Shown piece after piece: positions 18,242 through 26,439 of a stretch of 64,000 nt of DNA. How positions within the stretch are numbered: position 1 is the first letter of the stretch; each line of letters starts with the position of its first letter. This stretch comes from an uncultured Bacteroides sp. GTDB taxonomy: Bacteria; Bacteroidota; Bacteroidia; Bacteroidales; Bacteroidaceae. The stretch lies in the NCBI RefSeq assembly GCF_963678845.1, contig NZ_OY787466.1:310001-374000 (forward strand). The letters are read 5' to 3'. Both the position numbers and the translations under genes were made by a program. The notes beneath the pieces are model-generated. The model was not told the DNA's origin. It worked only from the letters and a program-made list of their open reading frames with translations, and ran no database searches.

Positions 18242-19591
18242 ATGAAATATGAACTAGCAATTATAGGTGGCGGACCTGCAGGCTATAACGCTGCGGAAAG
18301 AGCTGCTGCAAACGGACTGAAAACAGTTCTTTTTGAGAAGAATGCAATTGGAGGTGTATGCCTCAATGAAGGTTGCATTCCTACCAAAACATTGTTATAT
18401 TCGGCTAAGATTCTGGATAATATAAAAAGTGCTTCAAAATATGGAATCCTTGTAGATGGCAATCCTACTTTTGACTTTGAGAAAATTATGAGCCGCAAGA
18501 ATAAAGTAGTCAAGAAACTTACTTCCGGAGTTGAAATGAAATTGAAGGCTCATGGTGTTCATATTGTGGAGGGTACAGCTACTGTCTTGGGTGAAAAGGA
18601 TGATACTATCAATATATCTTGTAATAATGAGGTATATTCAGTAAAGTATTTGTTGCTCTGCGCCGGCTCCGAAACAGTAATTCCGCCTATTAAAGGTTTA
18701 TCCGAAACCGAATACTGGACTTCAAAAGAAGCTCTGGAACTCAAAGCGTTGCCAAATTCTCTTGCCATTATAGGAGGAGGAGTAATAGGAATGGAGTTTG
18801 CCTCATTTTTCAACAGCATGGGTGTTAAAGTTACTGTTATTGAAATGATGCCCGAAATACTGGGGGTAATGGATAAGGAAACATCTGCTATGCTTAGGGC
18901 TGATTACACCAAGAAGGGTGTACGCTTTTTAGTTGACACGAAAGTTACGGAAGTATCTGCCGGTAAAGTTTTTGTTGAAAGGAATGGTAAGTCCGAAACA
19001 ATAGACGTTGAAAAGATTCTGATGAGTGTAGGGCGAAGGCCTGTTACTGCAAATTTAGGAATTGAGAAGCTCAAGATTGAACTTCAGAGAAGCGGAGTGA
19101 AAGTTAATGAGTTTATGCAGACAAGTCACCCCCGTGTTTATGCTTGTGGTGATATTACCGGTTATTCTTTACTTGCGCATACCGCTATTCGCGAGGGCGA
19201 AGTGGCTGTCAACCATATCCTGGGTATAGACGATAAAATGAATTACGATGCTATTCCCGGAGTTGTATATACTAATCCAGAGCTCGCTGGAGCAGGAAAA
19301 ACGGAAGAGGAGTTAACTGCAAGTGGCATCAATTATCATGTATTGAAACTGCCCATGGCCTATTCCGGACGATTCGTTGCTGAAAATGAACCAGGCAACG
19401 GACTCTGTAAACTGATAACAGATGATGATGATCGCATAATAGGATGTCATCTGTTAGGCAATCCGGCATCGGAGCTGATTATGAGCATGAGTATGGCTAT
19501 TGAGAAAGGATATACGGTAGATGAACTGAAGAAACAGATATTCCCGCATCCCACAGTCAGTGAAATTATTCGTGAGACTCTGTTTGCATAG
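18242..19591 (+). CDS. lpdA: Dihydrolipoyl dehydrogenase (E3)
   Basis: A 449-residue flavoprotein disulfide reductase. FAD binding is at AIIGGGPAGYNAA, the redox disulfide at GGVCLNEGCIPTK (Cys40/Cys45), NAD binding at AIIGGGVIGMEFA, a second FAD segment at VYACGDITG, and the catalytic His436 in FPHPTVSE. It reoxidises dihydrolipoamide on E2 with NAD+. The ATG at 18242 starts right before the FAD-binding strand; an upstream in-frame start would add 12 residues. First gene of the lipoate-dependent dehydrogenase cluster, 23 bp before lplA. Confidence 0.95.
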   Translation: MKYELAIIGGGPAGYNAAERAAANGLKTVLFEKNAIGGVCLNEGCIPTKTLLYSAKILDNIKSASKYGILVDGNPTFDFEKIMSRKNKVVKKLTSGVEMKLKAHGVHIVEGTATVLGEKDDTINISCNNEVYSVKYLLLCAGSETVIPPIKGLSETEYWTSKEALELKALPNSLAIIGGGVIGMEFASFFNSMGVKVTVIEMMPEILGVMDKETSAMLRADYTKKGVRFLVDTKVTEVSAGKVFVERNGKSETIDVEKILMSVGRRPVTANLGIEKLKIELQRSGVKVNEFMQTSHPRVYACGDITGYSLLAHTAIREGEVAVNHILGIDDKMNYDAIPGVVYTNPELAGAGKTEEELTASGINYHVLKLPMAYSGRFVAENEPGNGLCKLITDDDDRIIGCHLLGNPASELIMSMSMAIEKGYTVDELKKQIFPHPTVSEIIRETLFA

Positions 19592-19614
19592 TAAGTTAAA
19601 CCCATTAATAATCA

Positions 19615-20367
19615 ATGAATATGCTTTGCATAAATAATTCGCATACCGATGCCTGTTTCAATCTGGCTGCAGAAGAATACCTCCTTCGTTCCTTCTCAGA
19701 AAATATTTTTATGCTATGGCAAAATGAGCCATCAGTCATTATAGGTAAACATCAGAATGTATGGGCTGAGGTTAACCTGGATTTTGTAAGAGACAATCAC
19801 ATAAAAGTGGTTCGTCGGTATTCGGGGGGTGGGGCAGTATATCACGATGCCGGTAATCTTAACTTTACCTTTATTGAAAACAGTAGCAATACCGATTTCA
19901 ATAAATACGCAACTCAGATTCAGAACCTTCTTAAAGAGATAGGAATAGATGCAAAGACTGATGAACGAAGAGCTCTTACTGTCAATGGTTTAAAGATATC
20001 CGGAAGTGCACAGTGTATTCATAAGAACAGAGTGATGTATCATTCTACACTCCTTTTTTCAACAAATCTGGCAAATCTGTCCGCTGCTTTATTGCCCCAT
20101 CCTTCGCAGCTTGAAAACCAAGAAGCAAATCAGCGTCCTGCTTATGTAAAATCAGTCCGGAGTGTGGTAACCAATATCCGGGAATATATACCCGGCTCAA
20201 TGCAAATCAATGATTTAAAGAATGTAATAATGAATTATTTTATGGACAACAAGACCGATAACAAGACATATACTTTTAGCAAAAAAGATATAGAAGCCAT
20301 CAGGCAGTTAAGAGAGGAGAAGTATTCCACTTCCGATTGGATTTTTAATGCATCATATTTAAAATAA
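19615..20367 (+). CDS. lplA: Lipoate-protein ligase A
   Basis: A 250-residue ligase that activates lipoate with ATP and attaches it to E2. Visible marks: LAAEEYLLR, the lipoyl-AMP-binding RRYSGGGAVYHD (residues 67-78), and the catalytic Lys127 in GLKISGSAQ. It is shorter than E. coli LplA (338) and lacks most of the C-terminal accessory domain. Its place between E3 and E2, 12 bp before the E2 gene, indicates dedicated lipoylation of this complex from scavenged lipoate. Confidence 0.92.
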   Translation: MNMLCINNSHTDACFNLAAEEYLLRSFSENIFMLWQNEPSVIIGKHQNVWAEVNLDFVRDNHIKVVRRYSGGGAVYHDAGNLNFTFIENSSNTDFNKYATQIQNLLKEIGIDAKTDERRALTVNGLKISGSAQCIHKNRVMYHSTLLFSTNLANLSAALLPHPSQLENQEANQRPAYVKSVRSVVTNIREYIPGSMQINDLKNVIMNYFMDNKTDNKTYTFSKKDIEAIRQLREEKYSTSDWIFNASYLK

Positions 20368-20379
20368 AAATTATTAGCT

Positions 20380-21747
20380 ATGGCTACATTTGAAATAAAA
20401 ATGCCCAAACTGGGCGAAAGTATTACTGAAGGTACCATTATGACATGGTCAGTAAAAGTAGGCGATATTATTAAAGAAGACGATATATTGTTTGAAGTGA
20501 GCACAGCCAAGGTGAGTGCTGAAATTCCTTCTCCGGTAGATGGAAAGATTCTAAAACTTCTTTTCAAGGAAGGAGATACTGTTGCAGTAGGTACTGTGGT
20601 TGCTATTGTACAACTTGATGGCGATTCTGATGAAGAGGCTCCGGAGGAAATTACAGAAAAGGCTCTATCAAAAGAAGAGAGTACCGTAACATCTTCAAGC
20701 TCTTCTGCACCAATAAGTAATGTGAAGGAAGAGGATGCCAGATGGCTTTCTCCTATTGTACTTCAGATTGCTCAGGAAGCACAACTGTCTCAGGAAGAGC
20801 TGGATACTATTCCTGGTACAGGCTATTCCGGTCGATTAAGTAAAAAAGATATTAAAGACTATGTAGATCAGAAAAAGAAAGGTGTTCAACCGTCTGTTCG
20901 TACAGCAGAGCCAAAGGCTGTTGCTGAAGCAAAACAGACTTTTGAGGCTAAATTGGTAGCAGAGGTTAAACCCGCCATTGAATCCAGGTCTGCAACAGTC
21001 AGTGAAACAAAGTCTGCGTCGGCTCCGTTACTTTCAATTCCAGTATCTGAGGGTGATGAGGTTGTTGAGATGGACTTTGTCCGCCATATAATTGCCGATC
21101 ATATGGTTCTTTCTAAGAATGTATCACCACATGTTACTACCGTGGTCGAGGTTGATGTAACCAAGCTTGTCCGCTGGCGTGAGCGCAATAAAGAGGCTTT
21201 CGCACGTCGTGAAGGTATATCACTTACATACATGCCCGCTATTGTGGAAGCCGTAACGAAAGCGTTGCAGGAATTCCGTTATGTAAATGCTTCGGTTGAT
21301 GGCTATCGCATGATTCTGAAGAAAAAAATAAATATTGGTGTTGCGGTATCACTCAATGATGGAAACCTTATTGTTCCCGTTATTCATAATGCAGATAAGT
21401 TAAGCCTAAGCGGACTTGCCGGCAGTATAGATACTCTTGCCGCCAAAGCCCGTAATAATAAACTTTCCCCCGATGATATTCAGGGTGGAACTTTCACCAT
21501 TACTAACTTTGGAACTTTCAAGAATATCATAGGTACACCAATCATTAATCAACCGGAGGTAGCTATTCTTGGTGTAGGTTATATTGAGAAAAAACCTGCT
21601 GTAGTAGAAACTCCCGAAGGAGATACTATTGCTATCCGTCACAAGATGTATCTTTCACTATCTTATGATCACCGTATAGTGAATGGTGCTATGGGAGGTG
21701 CTTTTCTGAAACGCATTGCTGACTATCTTGAAAACTGGAATGCCTGA
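20380..21747 (+). CDS. 2-oxoacid dehydrogenase acyltransferase (E2)
   Basis: A 455-residue E2: lipoyl domain (1-80) with the lipoylated Lys44 in STAKVSAE, a peripheral-subunit-binding domain (about 120-165, WLSPIVLQIAQEAQ and IPGTGYSGRLSKKDI), an Ala/Glu/Lys-rich linker, and the catalytic domain. The active-site motif usually written HRxxDG reads HRIVNG here (His431, Asn435 in place of Asp). It transfers the acyl group from E1 to CoA. The 2-oxoacid (pyruvate, branched-chain or acetoin) cannot be told from sequence. 36 bp before the E1 gene. Confidence 0.93.
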   Translation: MATFEIKMPKLGESITEGTIMTWSVKVGDIIKEDDILFEVSTAKVSAEIPSPVDGKILKLLFKEGDTVAVGTVVAIVQLDGDSDEEAPEEITEKALSKEESTVTSSSSSAPISNVKEEDARWLSPIVLQIAQEAQLSQEELDTIPGTGYSGRLSKKDIKDYVDQKKKGVQPSVRTAEPKAVAEAKQTFEAKLVAEVKPAIESRSATVSETKSASAPLLSIPVSEGDEVVEMDFVRHIIADHMVLSKNVSPHVTTVVEVDVTKLVRWRERNKEAFARREGISLTYMPAIVEAVTKALQEFRYVNASVDGYRMILKKKINIGVAVSLNDGNLIVPVIHNADKLSLSGLAGSIDTLAAKARNNKLSPDDIQGGTFTITNFGTFKNIIGTPIINQPEVAILGVGYIEKKPAVVETPEGDTIAIRHKMYLSLSYDHRIVNGAMGGAFLKRIADYLENWNA

Positions 21748-21783
21748 TTCACTTATTGAAGCATAATTAAAATACAGATTTAT

Positions 21784-23817
21784 ATGAAAAAGTTCGATAT
21801 AAAGACAACTGATAAAGCGACTCTCAAAAAATGGTACCATCTGATGACACTTGGCAGAGCATTGGATGAGAAAGCACCTGCCTATTTATTGCAATCATTG
21901 GGGTGGTCGTTTCATGCACCTTATGCCGGTCATGATGGCATTCAGCTTGCTATGGGGCAGGTATTTACAAAAGGAGAAGATTTTCTGTTCCCTTATTATC
22001 GTGATATGCTTGCTGCGCTTTCTGCCGGGATGACTGCAGAGGAGGTAATCCTCAACGGACTGTCAAAAGCAACCGACCTCACAAGTGGAGGGCGACACAT
22101 GTCCAATCATTTTGCAAAGATGGAGTGGAACATAGAGAATATTTCATCGGCCACAGGTACTCAGGACCTTCATGCTGTTGGTGTGGCTCGTGCAATGGTC
22201 TATTATGGTCATAAAGGAGTGGTCATTACTTCTCATGGCGAGGCTTCAGTATCCGAAGGGTTTGTTTATGAAGCTATAAACGGAGCAAGTACAGAATGTT
22301 TACCTGTAATCTTCGTAATTCAGGATAACGGTTTTGGTATATCTGTTCCTAAAAAAGATCAGACAGCCAATCGTAAAGTTGCTGCTAACTTTTCCGGATT
22401 CAAGAATCTCAAAATCATTTATTGCAATGGCAAAGATGTGTTCGATTCCGTGAATGCCATGACCGAGGCCCGCGAATATGCAATCTCCACACATAATCCT
22501 GTTATTGTTCATGCAAACTGTGTGCGTATTGGTTCACACTCCAATTCCGATAAACAGACACTGTATCGTGATGAAAATGAATTATCTTATGTGAAAGCTG
22601 CCGATCCGCTATATAAATTCCGGCGGATGCTATTGCGTTACGAGCGATTTACGGAAGATGAACTTAAGAAGATTGAGGAAGAAGCAAAGAAAGAACTGAG
22701 TGCATCCAATAAAAAAGCCATTGCTGCACCCGATCCCGACGCATCAACGGTTCTCGATTTTGTACTTCCTGAACCCTATCTTCCTAAAGTCTACACTGAT
22801 GGAACTCACAACAAGGAGGGAGAAAAGACGAACCTTGTCACTGCCATCAATGAAACATTAAAGGCTGAGTTCAGATACAATCCTGATACTTTTTTGTGGG
22901 GACAGGATGTTGCTAACAAAGATAAAGGTGGTGTGTTTAATGTAACCAAAGGCTTGCAACAGGAGTTTGGCATAAAGCGAGTATTTAATGCACCAATAGC
23001 AGAAGATTATATTATTGGTACAGCTAATGGAATGAGCCGTTTCGATCCTAAAATACGAATTGTAATAGAGGGAGCCGAGTTTGCCGATTATTTCTGGCCG
23101 GGTGTTGAGCAATATGTTGAGTGTACACACGAATACTGGAGGAGCAATGGTCAGTTTGTCCCAAATGTAACAGTACGTCTTGCTTCCGGAGGTTATATTG
23201 GCGGAGGATTGTATCATTCGCAAACACTTGAAGGAGCACTAACCACACTCCCCGGTGCCCGCATTGTATATCCTTCCTTTGCCGATGATGCAGCAGGATT
23301 ATTACGTACCAGTATGCGCTCCAAAGGATTCACGTTATTCCTTGAACCAAAAGCATTGTATAATGCCGTTGAGGCTGCCACTGTAGTTCCCGATGATTTT
23401 GAAGTTCCTTTTGGGAAAGCCAGGATTCGTCGTGAAGGTACAGATATTAGCATTATTACTTACGGAAATACAACTCATTTCTGCCTTGCAGTAGCAGAGC
23501 GTCTGGCAAAGGAGCATAACTGGAGCGTGGAGGTAATAGATCTTCGTTCACTGATTCCGCTTGATAAAGAGACTATCTTTGAGTCTGTAAAGAAAACCAG
23601 TAAGGTATTGGTAGTGCACGAAGATAAAGTCTTTTCAGGATTTGGGGCAGAGATTGCGGCAATGATCGGAACAGAAATGTTTCGTTATCTGGATGCACCT
23701 ATTCAGCGGGTAGGTTCAATCTTTACGCCGGTGGGATTCCATCCAAATTTTGAAAAAGCCATTCTTCCTGGCGAAGATCGTATATATAAGGCAGCAAAAG
23801 AGTTACTTGAATATTAA
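21784..23817 (+). CDS. Fused 2-oxoacid dehydrogenase E1 alpha/beta
   Basis: A 677-residue thiamine-diphosphate enzyme with alpha (about 1-310) and beta (about 350-677) subunits in one chain. The alpha part has GRHMSNHF and the TPP region HGEASVSEGF...IQDNGFGIS (151-187), where the usual GDG reads as a GE-type variant. The beta part has NETLKAEF, EGAEFADYFWPGVEQ, RLASGGYIGGGLYHSQ and VIDLRSLIPLD. Such fusions are common in Bacteroidetes. It decarboxylates a 2-oxoacid and acylates the lipoyl group of the E2 encoded just upstream. Confidence 0.93.
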   Translation: MKKFDIKTTDKATLKKWYHLMTLGRALDEKAPAYLLQSLGWSFHAPYAGHDGIQLAMGQVFTKGEDFLFPYYRDMLAALSAGMTAEEVILNGLSKATDLTSGGRHMSNHFAKMEWNIENISSATGTQDLHAVGVARAMVYYGHKGVVITSHGEASVSEGFVYEAINGASTECLPVIFVIQDNGFGISVPKKDQTANRKVAANFSGFKNLKIIYCNGKDVFDSVNAMTEAREYAISTHNPVIVHANCVRIGSHSNSDKQTLYRDENELSYVKAADPLYKFRRMLLRYERFTEDELKKIEEEAKKELSASNKKAIAAPDPDASTVLDFVLPEPYLPKVYTDGTHNKEGEKTNLVTAINETLKAEFRYNPDTFLWGQDVANKDKGGVFNVTKGLQQEFGIKRVFNAPIAEDYIIGTANGMSRFDPKIRIVIEGAEFADYFWPGVEQYVECTHEYWRSNGQFVPNVTVRLASGGYIGGGLYHSQTLEGALTTLPGARIVYPSFADDAAGLLRTSMRSKGFTLFLEPKALYNAVEAATVVPDDFEVPFGKARIRREGTDISIITYGNTTHFCLAVAERLAKEHNWSVEVIDLRSLIPLDKETIFESVKKTSKVLVVHEDKVFSGFGAEIAAMIGTEMFRYLDAPIQRVGSIFTPVGFHPNFEKAILPGEDRIYKAAKELLEY

Positions 23818-23836
23818 TAAATAAGAAACATAAGCG

Positions 23837-24343
23837 ATGAAAAAGATTGGATTATTTTATGGAACAAGCACAAAGAAAACAGCCGGTATAGCGCAACAGA
23901 TACAAGCAGCATTTGGCGAAGCCGACCTGGATATTGTTCCTATTGAGAGTGCGTGGAAGGAAGATTTTCTGGCTTATAACTATTTGATAGTAGGCACTTC
24001 CACGTGGTTTGATGGCGAGTTGCCCACTTACTGGGATGAGGTAATGCCAGAACTTACAGCTTTAGAACTTCAGGATAAAAAAGTAGCGATCTTCGGTCTT
24101 GGAGATCAGGTTAACTATCCTGATAATTTTGTTGACGGAATAGGTGTTCTGGCAGAAGCCTTTGAAACAGCAGGAGCAAAAATTGTAGGGCTGACTTCTC
24201 CGGAGGGGTATACCTTTAATCAGTCTCATGCGCTAAAAGATGGTAAACTTCAGGGACTGGCTCTGGATATTGAGAATCAGTCAGATCAGACAGAAAAAAG
24301 AATCAAGGATTGGGTAGAACAACTAAAGAAAGAATTTGCATAA
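23837..24343 (+). CDS. Flavodoxin
   Basis: A 168-residue long-chain flavodoxin. The phosphate loop of the FMN site is FYGTSTKKTAGIA; aromatic flanks of the isoalloxazine are GTSTWFDGELPTYW and FGLGDQVNYPDNF. It carries single electrons at low potential. It lies 19 bp after the E1 gene and is probably co-transcribed, suggesting an electron link to 2-oxoacid metabolism (for example with pyruvate:flavodoxin oxidoreductase elsewhere); that link is inferred. Confidence 0.93.
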   Translation: MKKIGLFYGTSTKKTAGIAQQIQAAFGEADLDIVPIESAWKEDFLAYNYLIVGTSTWFDGELPTYWDEVMPELTALELQDKKVAIFGLGDQVNYPDNFVDGIGVLAEAFETAGAKIVGLTSPEGYTFNQSHALKDGKLQGLALDIENQSDQTEKRIKDWVEQLKKEFA

Positions 24344-24353
24344 TTATCAGGGG

Positions 24354-24428
24354 TTATCTCACCACAGGTAATTCCACTTCAAAAATCGGGGTAGAGTAGG
24401 GCTTTATTTTCCCTGCTGCCCTGGTTCT
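24354..24428 (-). pseudogene. 3' remnant of an FKBP-type peptidyl-prolyl isomerase gene
   Basis: The minus strand encodes RTRAAGKIKPYSTPIFEVEL followed by PVVR and a stop, nearly identical to the C terminus of the intact FKBP at 43450-43851 (TRAAGKIKPYSTLIFEVELLGVR). Upstream of it the frame hits a TAA at once and the similarity ends, so about 105 N-terminal codons are missing. A second FKBP gene once stood next to the flavodoxin gene and lost its 5' part, probably when the adjacent accessory block was acquired. Confidence 0.8.
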
Positions 24429-24449
24429 TTATTCTTTATGCTTATACAT

Positions 24450-25397
24450 CTATTGATTTGTTTTTAGTTTATTCAACTGATCAGTGATAAGATTCTTATA
24501 TATCTCTTTCATATCATCCGGTAAAAATGAATTGTCAATGAAAACCAACCACTTAGGTGAAATCTTATCAAACTTGTTAAAGATGTTTCCAATAATTTTA
24601 TCTTCAAGTCCCGAAGCTTTAAAAGCCTTGATAAAATCCTCTTTCTTTAACTTCTTTTTCTTTCCATTCAGGTTTAAAGCCAGTTCCTCTGTATCTTCGG
24701 GCATTACCAGAGTAGTTGAAAGCATATCATATCCGGGGGTTAATGAATAAAACCCTTTAGTAATACTATATAGGGAGAAATTTTTGAGATGCATGTCTGC
24801 ATTCCCGGTAATCCATGAAAACAGAACCTGTTCCCAGAAATTAATAACATCAAGTTTGGCAGTATTTGAATATTTGAATATAACCTTTGCTATCTGTTCA
24901 TAAGACCCTTTATATTTGTACTCAGTTAGCCGTTCAGATAACTGACACATATCTTCCATGGGAAACTTCTTTCCATTCTTATCTCTGTCAATCCTTCTGG
25001 TTATATAGCACAGCTCGCCATCTTTAAATCGTATCAGTGAATGAGGCACCACTTTGATTTTTGCTATTTCGGCCAGATGCATTGTTAAATCCTCCACTTC
25101 GGGAAGATTTCTGTATTGTTCCGTTTGAGGTTTTAGTATAAAACGTCCCCATAATCCTACAATTGTAAGTCGTTCAGATTCACCTTTCCGGGTGTTATCT
25201 ATGTCTACAGATAATTTAGCCTGCACTCCGGTCAAGATTGTTTTACTCCTTACTACCTGTTCTCCCAATGTTACAAGATCTTTGCGGTCATAAGGAAGAA
25301 GCGGAGCTGTTGTAGTTCCGAATATTTTTTTCGCACAGGCGGGATGGAAGTCGTGACCTTCTTCAGTTTCTTTATAACAATACAAGCACTTTCCCAT
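24450..25397 (-). CDS. HipA-type toxin kinase, HipT-like
   Basis: A 315-residue Ser/Thr kinase-like toxin lacking the N-terminal subdomain of classic HipA, as in HipT of HipBST systems. It opens with a putative zinc knuckle (C4-x2-C7, H18, C21), then the Gly-rich loop KTILTGVQAK, the ATP Lys in FILKP (Lys89), the catalytic GNADMHLKNFSL (Asp201) and YDMLST (Asp224) in place of DFG. HipA and HipT phosphorylate aminoacyl-tRNA synthetases (GltX, TrpS); the target here is unknown. It lies 3 bp after the HipS-like gene. All catalytic residues are present, so it should be active. Confidence 0.88.
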   Translation of the reverse strand: MGKCLYCYKETEEGHDFHPACAKKIFGTTTAPLLPYDRKDLVTLGEQVVRSKTILTGVQAKLSVDIDNTRKGESERLTIVGLWGRFILKPQTEQYRNLPEVEDLTMHLAEIAKIKVVPHSLIRFKDGELCYITRRIDRDKNGKKFPMEDMCQLSERLTEYKYKGSYEQIAKVIFKYSNTAKLDVINFWEQVLFSWITGNADMHLKNFSLYSITKGFYSLTPGYDMLSTTLVMPEDTEELALNLNGKKKKLKKEDFIKAFKASGLEDKIIGNIFNKFDKISPKWLVFIDNSFLPDDMKEIYKNLITDQLNKLKTNQ

Positions 25398-25400
25398 AAA

Positions 25401-25727
25401 TTATTCCTCCTCCTCAATAGGTATAACACTAACAGCGCCAATGCAATCTTTACAGCAGGCCATTAATAAAGACATCCTGTCTCGCTGACTTATTTTCCAG
25501 CTGCGTTCTGCTATACCAAGCAGCCATCCTTCAGGAATCAGTCCGTCAAAAAAAGGAAAGAGCACACTACTGTGATAAGTCTTATCCGTTAGAGGTAATG
25601 TCAGACTTATGGCTTCAGCATCTTCCTGTTTCAGATAGCTGTCGTCATAACAGAAAGTAAATCCATTCTCGTCCTCTGTTAGTATACCGGCTAGCTGGTT
25701 ATGTATTTGTATTTTTGCCTGCTTCAT
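25401..25727 (-). CDS. HipA N-terminal-subdomain protein, HipS-like antitoxin candidate
   Basis: A 108-residue stand-alone version of the HipA N-terminal domain, with FPFFDGLIPEGWLLG and a Cys-containing LMACCKDCIGAVSVIP. In HipBST modules this small protein (HipS) is the antitoxin while HipB boosts it; that role is inferred from architecture and gene order (hipB, hipS, hipT). Its start overlaps the hipB stop by 4 bp, and the kinase gene follows after 3 bp. Confidence 0.85.
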   Translation of the reverse strand: MKQAKIQIHNQLAGILTEDENGFTFCYDDSYLKQEDAEAISLTLPLTDKTYHSSVLFPFFDGLIPEGWLLGIAERSWKISQRDRMSLLMACCKDCIGAVSVIPIEEEE

Positions 25728-25945
25728 ACACCAAGGTTATCTTTATTCATAGGCACAACACCCACTTCCGAACCAAAAAGATTCAGAATCTGATTTACTT
25801 TGTCAAGACGTAAAGACTGCTTTCCTCGTTCCAGCTCACGCACAAAACGCAGTCCTACGCCCGATTTCTCGGATAGTTCAACTTGCGTAAGATTATACTG
25901 TTTACGCATCTGTTTTACGTATTCAGAAAGAGATAGATATTCCAT
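25724..25945 (-). CDS. hipB: HipB-like Xre-family antitoxin/repressor
   Basis: A 73-residue Cro/CI-type helix-turn-helix protein (LTQVELSEKSGVGLRFVRELERGK) close to HipB. It should bind the TACCC-N4-GGGTA palindromes upstream and repress its own operon, and may assist neutralisation of the kinase. An in-frame ATG at 25966 is rejected because it lies inside the -7 promoter element (25964-25971); the ATG at 25945 is 5 bases after the first operator. Confidence 0.9.
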   Translation of the reverse strand: MEYLSLSEYVKQMRKQYNLTQVELSEKSGVGLRFVRELERGKQSLRLDKVNQILNLFGSEVGVVPMNKDNLGV

Positions 25946-25949
25946 ATTA

Positions 25950-26045
25950 TACCCGTTTGGGTACAAATATATAAAATTATATATATATTGTACCCTTTTG
26001 GGTATAATTTTATGTTTTTATAGGTTGTTTATACCCGATTGGGTA
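25950..26045. promoter_or_regulatory. Three HipB-type operators at 41-bp spacing
   Basis: Three palindromes TACCC-N4-GGGTA: 25950-25963 (spacer GTTT), 25991-26004 (TTTT) and 26032-26045 (GATT). Centre-to-centre spacing is exactly 41 bp both times, about four helical turns, so bound dimers lie on one DNA face. The first starts directly after the -7 box at the predicted transcription start, where binding would block initiation. Confidence 0.85.
25964..25971 (-). promoter_or_regulatory. -7 promoter element of the hipB operon
   Basis: The minus strand reads TATATTTG (TAnnTTTG), directly next to operator 1, with the hipB ATG 18 bases further on. Confidence 0.7.
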
Positions 26046-26087
26046 TAAAATAAGGTTTTTAAATACTGGTAGAATACTGTTTAAATG

Positions 26088-26309
26088 CTATTTATCTGAA
26101 AGTGTCTTTTGTTTCAATGCTCCCTTTCTTATAATGCAAACAGCATTTTCATAAGGTTCACTTGTTCTTTGCCAGTAATTTAAAAGAGATTGGCGGGCTA
26201 TTCTTAATTCTTCTTTGCTGAAAGTATTATATAAAGCACTCGGAGAGCTGAAATAGCGATGCTCTCCAGTCTGTTTTAATTCTAAATGAATAACCCTTTT
26301 TCCTTCCAT
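26088..26309 (-). CDS. Small hypothetical protein
   Basis: A 73-residue, basic protein (FSKEELRIARQSLLNYWQRT is its most structured part). No family recognised. It is supported as a gene by a TATATTTG -7 box only 4 bases before the ATG, which implies a leaderless or nearly leaderless mRNA. It lies upstream of the hipB operon on the same strand, separated by the operators. Confidence 0.6.
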   Translation of the reverse strand: MEGKRVIHLELKQTGEHRYFSSPSALYNTFSKEELRIARQSLLNYWQRTSEPYENAVCIIRKGALKQKTLSDK

Positions 26310-26313
26310 GCTG

Positions 26314-26321
26314 CAAATATA
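26314..26321 (-). promoter_or_regulatory. -7 promoter element, leaderless type
   Basis: TATATTTG on the minus strand, followed by CAGC and the ATG at 26309. Confidence 0.55.
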
Positions 26322-26405
26322 ACAGAAGTATTTCTATAGATAAAAAATAATGCTTTTTTATTGATGTTTAATCTGAAAAATATTATTATATAATATAAAA
26401 AATAC

Positions 26406-26413
26406 TATATTTG
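26406..26413 (+). promoter_or_regulatory. -7 promoter element for the small acidic genes and vsr
   Basis: TATATTTG (TAnnTTTG), 26 bases before the ATG at 26440. Confidence 0.6.
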
Positions 26414-26439
26414 TACTATTAAATCAATAAAAAGTAGTT

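Noticed and set aside
25946..25966. Earlier hipB start at 25966
   Set aside because: The codon overlaps the -7 promoter box, so it would not be transcribed.
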